In this document: positions 32,701 through 43,600 of the stretch, in pieces
Layout: each line of letters opens with the position of its first letter
Numbering within the stretch: position 1 is the first letter of the stretch
Assembly (NCBI GenBank): GCA_965178125.1
Contig: OZ237746.1
Location: 744,001 to 808,000 of the forward strand
DNA length: 64,000 nucleotides
Reading direction: 5' to 3'
From: Bilabrum cf. latius
Lineage: Eukaryota; Bigyra: Bicosoecida; Bigyra; Bicosoecida
The notes under the pieces: generated by a model
Seen by the model: only the letters and a program-made list of their open reading frames with translations
Told to the model about the DNA's origin: nothing
The model's database searches: none
Translations under genes and position numbers: made by a program

Positions 32701-35700
32701 GTCGCTTCAATCCTGATGTCCGATAACATGTAACAGGATTGGAAGGGTTATCGGCTGGATAGGTTGATGGCTTCAAAGGGCGAGATTTGGCAGAGTTTCG
32801 TAGCGCTTGCTCGGAGTTCAGTCACAAATGTGTAGACCCACCAGTTAATGGTGCTGAGATAGAGAACGACAGGGCATAATACCTAGGGTAGCCTGAGGCA
32901 CCAGCCTCGGAGTCACTTGGTCCACTGTGTCGCCTTCCGCGACCCTTGCCGACACGGCCGGTATGCATGTGTCCCTGCATCCCTCCCTCCATCTTGTATG
33001 TCAATTCCCCCCCTCACCGATGTTGCATTTTTGCGCAGGACAGCAGGACACCTGAGGATCTGGCCCTGCTCAACGGTCATATGGCAGTCGCCGACCTGCT
33101 ATGGGAGGCAGCTGGCAGGGGCAAGAGAGACATGCGGAAGGTGCTGTTTGGGACGTCCGTGGCCGGGAACGAGTCCCGGGTGCGTCGCTTAATCGGGCAA
33201 GGGGTAGATGTGAATTATATTAGCGGTGTGAGTATGATTGCAGCGTGGCGAGAAAGGCTAGCTTATGGGCCCATAGGTGGGGGAGAAAGAAGACTCCCAG
33301 GACGAGCTCTTTGGTTCCCGTGTCCAACATCTAGTATCGGTCCTTCGTCTCATCGTGCCCCTTCCTCACCATGCGTTTTCCTCTACCTGCCCCATTTAAT
33401 TCATTGCTGAATGTGCCCTTGAGCCGCTATAAAGAGTACCTGAACCCCTTTTTTCCTTGAACGATGCATCACAGGACAATTAGACTCCTCTCCATTTGGC
33501 CTCCAGGAATGGCCATGAAGGCATCGTGAAGCTGCTCCTGGATGCCGGGGCCGATGCACGAGCATTAGACAGTGTGAGTGTACGGAATGCATGTGATAGG
33601 CAGGTGGTGATTGAGCTGGATCCATCAGGCCGCGGGATGGGAGCGGGCGGATCTGTCGATGGGCAGCATGGTCGGACCGACTGGGGCAGGGAGAATGGAA
33701 GGGACCAGGAGTGCGGCTTGCGGTGCTTTGCAAGCTTGGAGGCATGCTCGCTGTCCCCTTTGTCTACCTGGCTGCAACCTTCCTGCCGCGTCCACTCTAG
33801 TTGATTCAGCGCGGCATGCGCCCCATTATCCTTCCATCCCTTATGTGACCCGCTGTATCCCTCGCACGATGCATCGCAGTTGAAGGAGACTCCTCTCCAT
33901 TGTGCCTCCAGGAATGGCCATGAGGGCATCGTGAAGCTGCTCCTGGATGCCGGGGCCGATGCACGGGCAGCAACCGATGTGAGTATATGTAATGGATTTG
34001 GTCGGCAGGTTGGATTGGGATCGGTCTATTAGGCGAGATGGGAGCGGTCGATTCTGGCGATAGTCAGCATGGTCAGACAGACGGGGGCAGGGTGGATGGA
34101 AGGGACCAGGAGTGCGCCTTGCGGTGCTTTGCAAGCTTGGAGGCATGCTAGCTGTGCTCGTCGTCTAGCTGGCTGCCACCGTTCCTGCCGCATCTACTCT
34201 AGTTGATTCAGCGCGGCATGCGCTCCATTATCCGTCCATCCCTTATGTGACCCGCCGTCTCCCTCGCACGATGCATCGCAGTACAAGAAGACTCCTCTCC
34301 ATTGTGCCTCCGCGAATGGCCATGAGGGCATCGTGAAGCTGCTCCTGGATGCCGGGGCCGATGCAAGGGCAGCAAACAGTGTGAGTGTATGCAATGGATT
34401 TGGTCGGCAGGTTGGATTGGGATCGGTCTATTAGGCGAGATGGGAGCGGGCGAATCTGGCGATAGTCAGCATGGTCAGACAGACGGGGGCAGGCAGGATG
34501 GAAGGGATCAGGAGTGCGCCTTGATGTGCTTTGCAAGCTTGGAGGCATGCTGGCCTCCCCCACTATTTAGCTGGCTATGATTGATCCCGCCGCGTCCAAT
34601 CTAGCACCGGTCCCTGTCTTTGTATTTATGGCGGCATGCGCGGCATGCGCCCTTGTATCCGTTTATCCGGGGATCTCGTTTGTCACACTGTATGTCCCCC
34701 CCACGATGTTTCACAGCGCAAAAAGACTCCTCTCCATTTGGCCTCCGAGAATGGCCATGAGGGCATCGTGAAGCTGCTCCTGGAAGCCGGGGCCGATGCA
34801 CGGGCAGCAAACGATGTGAGTGTATGTAATGGATTTGGTCGGCAGGTTGGATTGGGATCGGTCTATTAGGCGAGATGGGAGCGGTCGGATCTGTCGATGG
34901 GCAGCATGGTCGGACCGACTGGGGCAGGGAGAATGGAAGGGACCAATAGTTCGCCTTGATGTGCTTTGCAAGCTTGGAAGCATGCTAGCTGTGCTCGTTG
35001 TCTAGCAGGCTGCCACCGTTCCTGCCGCGTCTACTCTAGTTGATTCAGCGCGGCATGCGCCCCATTATCCGTCCATCCCTTATGTGACCCGCTGTCTCCC
35101 TCGCACGATGCATCGCAGTTGAAGGAGACTCCTCTCCATTGGGCCTCCTAGAAAGGCCATGAGGGCATCGTGAAGCTGCTCCTGGATGCCGGGGCCGATG
35201 CACGGGCAGCAACAGTGAGTGTATGCAATGGATTTGGTCAGCAGGTTGGATTGGGATCGGTCTATTAGGCGAGATGGGAGCGGGCGATTCTGGCGATAGT
35301 CAGCATGGTCAGACAGACGGGGGCAGGGTGGATGGAAGGGACCAGGAGTGCGGCTTGATGTGCTTTGCAAGCTTGGAGGCATGCTAGCTGTGCTCGTTGT
35401 CTACCTGGCTGCCCCCGTTCCTGCCGCATCTACTCTAGTTGATTCAGCGCGGCATGCGCTCCATTATGCGTCCATCCCTTATGTGACCCGCTGTCTCCCT
35501 CGCACGATGCATCGCAGTACAAGGAGACTCCTCTCCATTGTGCCTCCAGGAATGGCCATGAGAGCATCGTGAAGCTGCTCCTGGATGCCGGGGCCGATAC
35601 AAGGGCAGCAGCCAGTGTGAGTGTATGTAATGGATTTGGTCGGCAGGTTGGATTGGGATCGGTCTATTAGGCGAGATGGGAGCGGGCGAATCTGGCGATA

Positions 35701-38700
35701 GTCAGCATGGTCAGACAGACGGGGGCAGGGTGGATGGAAGGGACCAGGAGTGCGCCTTGCGGTGCTTTGCAAGCTTGGAGGCATGCTAGCTGTGCTCGTT
35801 GTCTAGCAGGCTGCCCCCGTTCCTGCCGCATCTACTCTAGTTGATTCAGCGCGGCATGCGCTCCATTATGCGTCCATCCCTTATGTGACCCGCTGTCTCC
35901 CTCGCACGATGCATCGCAGGACAATGAGACTCCTCTCCATTTTGCCTCCGCGAATGGCCATGAGGGCATCGTGAAGCTGCTCCTGGATGCCGGGGCCTAT
36001 GCACGGGCAGTTGACGGAGTGAGTGTGTGCGATGAATTTGGTAGGCAGGTTTTGGTTGGGATGGATCTATCAGGCGGGATGGGAGAGGGCGAATAGGTCG
36101 ATGGGCAGCATGGTCGGACAGACGGGGGCAGGGAGGATGCAAGGGGGCCGATAGTGGGCCTTGATGTGCTTTGCAAGCTTGGAGGTATGCTAGCTGTGCT
36201 CGTTGTCTAGCTGGCTGCCACCGTTCCTGCCGCATCTACTCTAGCACCGGGCTCTGTTCTTGCTTCAGCGCGTCATGCGCCCATGTATCCGTCCATCCCG
36301 TATGTGACCCTCTGTCTCCCTCTCGTACGATGCATCGCAGTACGGGATGATTCCTCTCGATTGGGCCATCGAAAATTGCCATGAGGGCATCGTGAAGCTG
36401 CTCCTGGATGCCGGGGCCGATGCAAGGGCAGCAACAGTGAGTGTATGCAATGGATTTGGTAGTCAGGTGGTGGTTGGGCTGGATCTAGCAGGCGGGATGG
36501 GAGCGGGTGGATCTGTCGATGGGCAGCATGGTCGGACAGACGGGGGCAGGGAGGATGGAAGGGACCAGCAGTGCGCCTTGAGGTCCTGTGCAAGCTTGGA
36601 GACATGCAAGCCTTTCCTTTGTCTCAATGGCTGCCACCGCTCCTGCCACATCCACTCTAGCACCGGGCCCTGTTGTTGACTCAGCGCGGCATGCGTCCCT
36701 TGATCCCCCCATCCCGCTGTCTCTCCCTCCCACGATGCATCGCAGTTCAATGGAACTCCTCTCCATTTTGCCTCCGCGAATGGCCATGAGGGCATCGTGA
36801 AGCTGCTCCTGGATGCCGGGGCCGATGTACGGGCAGCAACAGTGAGTGTATGCAATGGATTTGGTAGGCAGATGGTGGTTGGGGTGGATCTAGCAGGCGG
36901 GATGGGAGCGGGCGGGTAGGTCGATGGGCAGCATGGTCGGACAGACGGGGGCCGGGAGGATGGAAGGGACCAGGGGTGCGCCTTGAGGTCCTTTGCAAGC
37001 TTGGAGACATGCTAGCAGTCACCTTTGTCTAGACGACTGCCACCGTTCCTGCCGCATCCACTCTAGCACCGGGCTCTGTTCTTGCTTCAGCGCGGCATGC
37101 GCCCCTTGATCCGTCCATCCCGTATGTGACCCTCTGTCTCCCTCTCGTACGATGCATCGCAGTTCAATGGAACTCCTCTCCATTTGGCCTCCGAAAATGG
37201 CCATGAGGACGTCGTGAAGCTGCTGCTTGCTGCCGGGGCCGATGCACTGGCAGTAGACGAAGTGAGTACGTGTTAAGGATGCGCTAGGTAGGTTAGGTCT
37301 GGACGCATCCATCAGGAACTGGCTTGGATGCTACATGGCTTCCAATTCATGCTGCCCGCCCTAGTGACCTTGGGCTTTATTTTTTCTGTATCGCCACCAT
37401 GGCCTTTTTTGCTTTTCTTGCATGCGCCGGTCCTGGTCGACCTTCCATGCGCCTCATCTATCCTCCCGCCCGTTGGCCCTCTGCGTGCTGCTGGCCATGC
37501 AGCAAGCCGCCATTCGCGTCTCCCTCGTGTCTTCCACCTGGAGTCCCCTTTTTCCAGGTTTGTTCTCGCCATTAACACTGCACTATTGTCGCCTGTGCCG
37601 GTGTCTCTCTCTTGTCCCTCTCCACCTCCTGTCCTCCTGAGCCCACCTCGTCTTCCGTCTCACCTCTGCTCCCCGTCGCTTCAATTCTGATGTCCGAGTA
37701 CATGTAACAGGATTGGAAGGGTTATCAGCTGGATAGGTCGATTGCTTCCAAAGGCGAGGTTTGCCAGAGTTTTGTAGCGCTTGCTCGATGTTCAGTAACA
37801 AATGTGTAGACCCACCAGTCAATGGTGCTGAGAAAGATAGCGACAGGGCAAAATTCCTAGGGTAGGTGCCAGCCTCGGAGTCACTTGGTCCACTGTGTCG
37901 CCTTCCGCGACCCTTGCCGACACGGCCGGTATGCATGTGTCCCTGCATCCCTCCCTCCATCTTGTATGTCAATTCCCCCCCTCACCGATGTTGCATTTTT
38001 GCGCAGGACGGCAGGACATCTGAGGATCTGGCCCTGCTCAACGGTTATATGGCAGTCGCCGACCTGCTATGGAAGGCAGCTGGCAGGGGCAAGAGAGACA
38101 TGCCGAAGGTGCTGTTCGGGGCGTCCGTGGCCGGGAACGAGTCCCGGGTGCGTCGCTTAATCGGGCAAGGGGTAGATGTGAATTATCTTAGCGGTGTGAG
38201 TATGATTGCAGCGTGGCGAGAAAGGCTAGCTTATGGGTCCATGGGCGGGGGAGAAAAAAGACTCCCAGGACGAGCTCTTTGGTTCCCGTGTCCAACATCT
38301 AGTATCGGTCCTTCGTCTCATCGTGCCCCTTCCTCACCATGCGTTTTCCTCTACCTGCCCCATTTAATTCATTGCTGAATGTGCCCTTGAGCCGCTATAA
38401 AGAGTACCTGAACCCCTTTTTTCCTTGAACGATGCATCACAGGACAATTAGACTCCTCTCCATTTGGCCTCCAGAAATGGCCATGAAGGCATCGTGAAGC
38501 TGCTCCTGGATGCCGGGGCCGATGCACGAGCATTAGACAGTGTGAGTGTACGGAATGCATGTGATAGGCAGGTGGTGATTGAGCTGGATCCATCAGGCCG
38601 CGGGATGGGAGCGGGCGGATCTGTCGATGGGCAGCATGGTCGGACAGACGGGGGCAGGGAGGATGGAAGGGACCAGGAGTGCGCCTTGCGGTGCTTTGCA

Positions 38701-40343
38701 AGCTTGGAGGCATGCTCGCTGTCCCCTTTGTCTCAATGGCTGCCACCGTTCCTGCCGCGTCCACTTCTAGCACCGGGCCCTGTTGTTGACTCAGCGCGGC
38801 ATGCGCCCCTTTATCCGTCCATCCCTTATGTGACCCGCCGTCTCCCTCGCACGATGCATCGCAGTACAAGGAGACTCCTCTCCATTGTGCCTCCAGGAAT
38901 GGCCATGAGAGCATCGTGAAGCTGCTGCGAGAGGCTGCGACTGCATGGCCACTGCCTTTCAGAAGCTATCGTCTAAGGATGGCGGCAGTGCGGTGGAGGC
39001 AGGGGGGGCGGGCGAAGAGGGACGCCGGGTATATATTCATGTGCTCGAGGGATGGCAGGCCTCTTGAGCTAGAGAGGAGACTACGACTGGGGGCCAAGGC
39101 TGGTGCGCTGGAGAGGAAGGGGGCTGTGGATGGGCCCATTCGGGACCTGCTGCTTGAACTGCTCGAGGGGCGGGCGTAGGGGCTTGACGCGGCGAGCGGG
39201 GAAGGGGTCAAGCTGGAGTGCGGGCCCGTGGCAGCGGCTTTGATCGGGGGTCATGACGAGTGCGTGGGGGTGCTGGTGGAGGGGATGCAGCGGGAGTGTA
39301 AGGGCAGCGAAGAGAGTCTGCTGGAAGTGCTGGAGAGGCAGGCAGTCACGATGAGGAGGAGCGGTGGCGGTGGTGGAGATGGGGCGTCAGCGGCTGCTGG
39401 GGAGGGGGAGAGTGAGAGTGAGAGTGAGAGGGTGGAGGTGTTGTCCCTGTGGGAGCTGCTTCGGCTGGTGATGAAGAGGCGCGTAGCAGCGGGGGAGGAG
39501 ACGGTGGCAGGAGGCTTGGTGGCGCTGCAAGAATGTTTCTAGGAAGTGATGCCGCTTGCGGTAGAAAAACTTGCGGTAGCTGCTTCAGAAGCAGCCGCGG
39601 TGTGCGTGTGTACCCCCATGCAGGAGTTACTGGCATGCAAGGCGACAGGGGGCGCCGAGGGGCAATCGATCGAGGCAGAGGGACGAGTGGATGCATCGTG
39701 GGATGGTTCGTCTGCCGTTGATCAGCTGAGGGAGGTCATGGTCGGCAGTCGGCAGCTGGTCATGAAGGGGCTTCGAGATGCTGTTGGTGCTTGTATGCCA
39801 ATTAAACAGATGATAGGCCCGTCCATGGAGGGGCTGTCGGTGGGCATGCTGGCCTTGCCGAATGACGAGTGCGAGGGGAGGCACAGGGAGGCGATGGAGT
39901 GCGTGAGGGGGGTGCTGACGGGGGTGCTGGGGGGAGGGGAGAGGGGGGGGTGGGGATGGGGCGAGGTGGAGGGGGCTATGGCACAGCTGCTTACCGGGGC
40001 TGCGTAGGAAGGGAAAGAGGGGAAGGAAGTACGGGATGGTGAAATCGCTGATGCAGTGGTTGGGGTCATACCGGAGGCGAAGGCACCGTCATTCTCGGCA
40101 GGTGTTGTTCGTCAATGGCGAGAGGGGGGGTTGTCTGAGCGCTGTCTGGGCATCGTCCGGCTTGATGGCGCTGGGACAGGTGGCTGGACAGCAGGTTTGC
40201 AAGGGGCATCGGCAGGGAGTGCGTGGGATGATTGGGGACTGTCGGCAGAGAGCGTACCCGCCTCTGCTCCACCGGGGACAGGTGGGGGCGGTTGGGGCGA
40301 TAGTGGTGGGGCCAGTGGGGGCGATGGAGACCGATGGTGGTGA
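29763..40343 (+). CDS. ankyrin-repeat protein encoded by an array of single-repeat exons (5' end not found)
   Basis: Exons: 29763-29859, 30064-30162, 30483-30581, 30902-31000, 31353-31451, 31772-31870, 32191-32289, 33039-33227, 33475-33573, 33880-33978, 34282-34380, 34717-34815, 35119-35214, 35518-35616, 35920-36018, 36341-36436, 36746-36841, 37163-37261, 38007-38195, 38443-38541, 38865-40343. All junctions are phase 0 (GTGAG...GCAG or CACAG). Most exons are 99 nt (33 codons), one whole repeat of the type TPLHWASxNGHEGIVKLLLD. The first exon is an ankyrin cap (GDEPRVR-TAG-LIEQG). The last exon adds the shared module (RWRQGGRAKRDAGYIF, GRPLELERRLRLG, AALIGGHDECVGVLVE) and a Gly/Glu-rich tail. 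About eleven TAGs, several in S-TAG-NGH or N-TAG-TPLH, where ankyrins accept Gln. The final TGA overlaps a GTGAGC donor-like sequence, so the 3' end is less certain. About 1208 residues visible. Confidence 0.82.
32290..33038 (+). other. long intron of the ankyrin array (copy 1)
   Basis: A 749-bp intron, unlike the short units around it, rich in CT tracts near 32400-32700. It is closely repeated at 37262-38006. No gene inside was supported. Confidence 0.6.
37262..38006 (+). other. long intron of the ankyrin array (copy 2)
   Basis: A 745-bp intron nearly identical to 32290-33038, marking a duplicated super-unit. No separate gene was supported. Confidence 0.6.
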
Positions 40344-40693
40344 GCTGGAGCACCCTTGTCCCTTGGCATGCGGCGGTTGCTGATCCCTCAGGCCTTTCTA
40401 GTGGAGCGTTTTGGCATATTGACCTATGGGACGTTGTGGATCTTGGTGGCATCGGCGGCGCAGGACCCGCTGCCTGGTGGGTGGGTGCAAGGCGGAACTG
40501 CTTGTCAGCCCGTGTACGTCTGCCAGTCAGATGGACTCTCGTAGAGATTTGATTGCTGCTTTGCGTGTTCAAATTTGATGATCTTGCTGTTTGCGAGAGA
40601 GCGAACCTCCCAGTTTACTACAGCGAACCTCGGCCGAACCCTCAACGGACACAAAATTTAGAATTTATCCATAGCTGCGGCAACGATCGCATC
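40344..40693. other. region between the ankyrin gene and the 40.7 kb gene
   Basis: 350 bp, the first part still GC-rich with several open frames (possible extension of the ankyrin gene if GTGAGC at 40340 is a donor), the last 150 bp AT-richer and likely promoter. No clear exon. Confidence 0.35.
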
Positions 40694-43600
40694 ATGGTAG
40701 AAAAACAGGTTGATTTCTGCATTGAACTCATAGCCACAGTGCCTGCGCGCTATCGGAGGCGGCCAACGTTCCGCCTCGAGGTGCCTTGGGCCGTGGGTAG
40801 CGGATCGATTCAGGTCTCGGGCCTTCCATCATCGGCCGAGGGTGATGACGATGCAGCGAACGCGTCAGGTTGGCAAGACTTCGGTGCTAAATTACTAGAC
40901 AATGAAACATCGGTCTCAGCGGACTCCGCTGAACGAATCGCACAGGCTCGATTCGCCCCGGCCGGGTTCCAGCCGTTCGGCACTGGCGGCGCCGTGGCCG
41001 TGCTTCCCGCCGCGCCGCTTTCACAGCGGGAAGCTTGCGCCGCTTTGCATCGATTGCAGTCACCATCCGCGGAAGCAGCGGGCTCGCCGCTTTCGTGGAG
41101 TGGCCTGGGACGGTCCACGTTTTTGCTCACTCCGCCGCTGGGAGCCTCGGGCTGGGAGCGATTCGACTGCCTGCCCACGGATGTGCTAGAAACCGACGCG
41201 AAAAGAATGGGAGCTGGCGAGAGTGAAGACAGCAGTGAATCTTCCGGGAAGGGCAAGGGCAAAGACAAAGGGAAGAAAGGCGGCAAAGGCAAAGACAAAG
41301 GCAAGGGCAAAGGCAAGGGCAGTGGTGCCGCACCCGATCAGGCCGGGGAGGGGGGGCAGGACAGGGCCGCTGCGACCAGTTTGCGAGCAAGTGCTTCGGC
41401 TGGGAGGCCCTGCTCTATCCGGCTCCGGGTCGTGTTCCGCGGGGTCAGGGTCGGCGCCGCGCTCGCCGGGCGCCTGGCTCGCGGGATGCCCGCGCACCTG
41501 TACGTGTGTGACGAGGACGGGCCCCGGGAGGTTGCAACCAGTGCCATCCACTCGGACCGCAGGGGGGGCGAGGGGAACAGGGAGGTCCGGCGGACTCTAC
41601 GCTCTGCGCTGGTTGCAACCGGCAGGACGGACGCCGTCGCTGGCCTCCGCGGCGATGACGATTCCTCCTCTTCCAGCGATGAAAATGAAGATGAAGATGG
41701 CAACGGAATGGGTGCGAGCTGGGCTACGGGGCGGCAATTGATGACGAGTGGATCGGATCACGGGAGGTTGCGACCGCCCCGCGCGAGGCCAGGGCAGGTG
41801 TCCGGTGGGGCCTATGCCGCCTGTCTGCCCATCGACCTCTCTGGTCTGCTGGCGCCGCCCATTCGTCACGCGGTGCCTGCGGGTCACGATGCGCGCACGG
41901 AAACCGCGCGTGCGTTCGGCAGCATGGCTGCGTTTGGGACTGGGCAGCTAGGCGGCGGCGGGGGTGTGGACGGAGGAGCAGGCAACGGGCCCGGGCCGGT
42001 GGTGGGGCTGGCGCTCGGCGCTGATCCGATCATGCCGGCCCATGAGGACTCGGAGTCGAAATCATTAGAAGATCGCACCGCCCCGCTGGGCAGGCACCCT
42101 TATTTCGCCTGCAGGACCTCGCTCCCCGGGTTGGAACCCAGGCCTTTGGCCCCTTGCGGGCTGCTGGGACTTGAGGTGCGAGTAGCGGCATCGGCTCCAC
42201 TGCTCACGGCGGGGCTCAGGAGCGTGCTGAACCCCCTTGTGGTGGACATACGGGGGGCGAGGAGGCTCCCGGGGTTGCAACCGCCCCCGGGGTGTGACCC
42301 CGACGTGGGGGCGCTGGCGAGGCCAACCCCCCACTCCGCCCCCAGGCGGCTCTGCAGACCCGTCTTCGCGTCCGTTCGGATCCTGGAGAGGAGCGAGCTG
42401 AGGAGGGTTGCAACCGGTGGTAGGGGTGGCCAAAATGGCGGGGAGGCTGGAGGGTACCTCCCGATCCACGTGGCGGAGGACGCGCTTGGGGACCTCAGGC
42501 TGCCGGTTGCAACCAATGGGGATGGGGAGTCGGAGGTGGAGGGGGTTGGTGGCACCGGGGCGGTGGGGGGTAAAGCTGCCGGTGGGGATCAGGATCAGGC
42601 TAGTGATCAGGACGGTGGCGATGGGCATGGGTCGAATGGAGGTGACGCTGTCACGTTCAGGGTGGTGTCCGGCGTGCGGTACCCCTCGGGTGTGGGGAAC
42701 AGCGGCGAGTCACCTTCTGCCACGTCAGCTGACTCGATCACTGACGTGGCCACCGCCCGCAGGCAGCTGATGGACGCGCTGGAGGCAGAGCAGGGTGCCT
42801 CGCAAGAGGCCATTCAGCGAGAGAAGAAAAGGCAGGAGGAGGAGACTGCAGCGGCAGCCGCGGCGGCGGAGTCTGGCAAGAAAGGTGGCAAGGGCAAGAA
42901 GGAGGCCGCGAAAGGCAAGGACAAGGGAAAGAAAGGTGGGAGTAAAGACAAGGGCAAGGGCAAAGGCACCGATGATGCTGACTCGTCCGACCCAGCCAAT
43001 CCACCGGTGGACCCGGATCGGATGCTGACTCAGGCAGAGGCAGCGGAGGCACGGATCATCGCGGGGGACGGCGGCCTGACCCGGGTCATCTGGACGATTG
43101 GGCTGCTGTCCAGTGACGTGGTCGCGTGGCACCACAGGGCGGTTGTGCTGGCGGGGTGTGTTGAGTTCGGAGACGATGCGCCGCCTGCATAGGCTGCCGG
43201 TGGCGCGGCTGGTGCTGCTGCTGACAGGGCGGGTGCAAGTGCTGGGTCTGGTGCTGGGTCTGGGTCTGCAGGTGACGGAGCAGCAGCCGCGTCAGGAGCC
43301 GGGCAGGATTCGGAATCGAAAGATACCGAAGTGGATAGCACATCAGAGGGCAAGCCACCGACGATGGGGAAAGCGGGCGACATGGTGCGGCAGGGCAGCG
43401 AGCTGGCGCCCACCCTGCAGCGGTTCAGGCAGTACCTCCGGCGGTCCTCGGTGGAGGTCAAGGTGCACGACCGGTGGGCGGGAGACGGCTGCATCCTCTC
43501 GGGAATCGACTTCGGGTCGCAGGAGGACGCAGTGCCCGAGCCCTGCTGCGGGAATCGAGTGGCCGACAGGCTGCTCGTCCCCAGGGACGCGCGGGAGGCC

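Larger units (their letters stand above)
30064..38941 (+). repeat. tandem array of ankyrin exon-intron units of about 300-430 bp
   Basis: The unit is one 96-99 bp exon plus an intron of about 200-350 bp, repeated head to tail. Intron sequences are as similar as the exons, so copies are recent or homogenised. Subfamilies are visible by intron type: type A after exons at 30064-32191 (GAATTTGGTAGGCAGG), type B after 33880-35518 (GGCAGGTTGGATTGGGATCG) and type C after 36341-36746 (GGTGGTTGGG, GGATCTAGCAGG). The unit at 35920 is a mosaic of types. A larger segment (32290-33978) recurs as 37262-38943, offset by about 4968 bp. Confidence 0.88.

Noticed and set aside
30064-38941. CRISPR-like or satellite array
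   Set aside because: The regular units contain a frame-preserving ankyrin exon bounded by splice sites and are about 300-430 bp long; this is an exon array.
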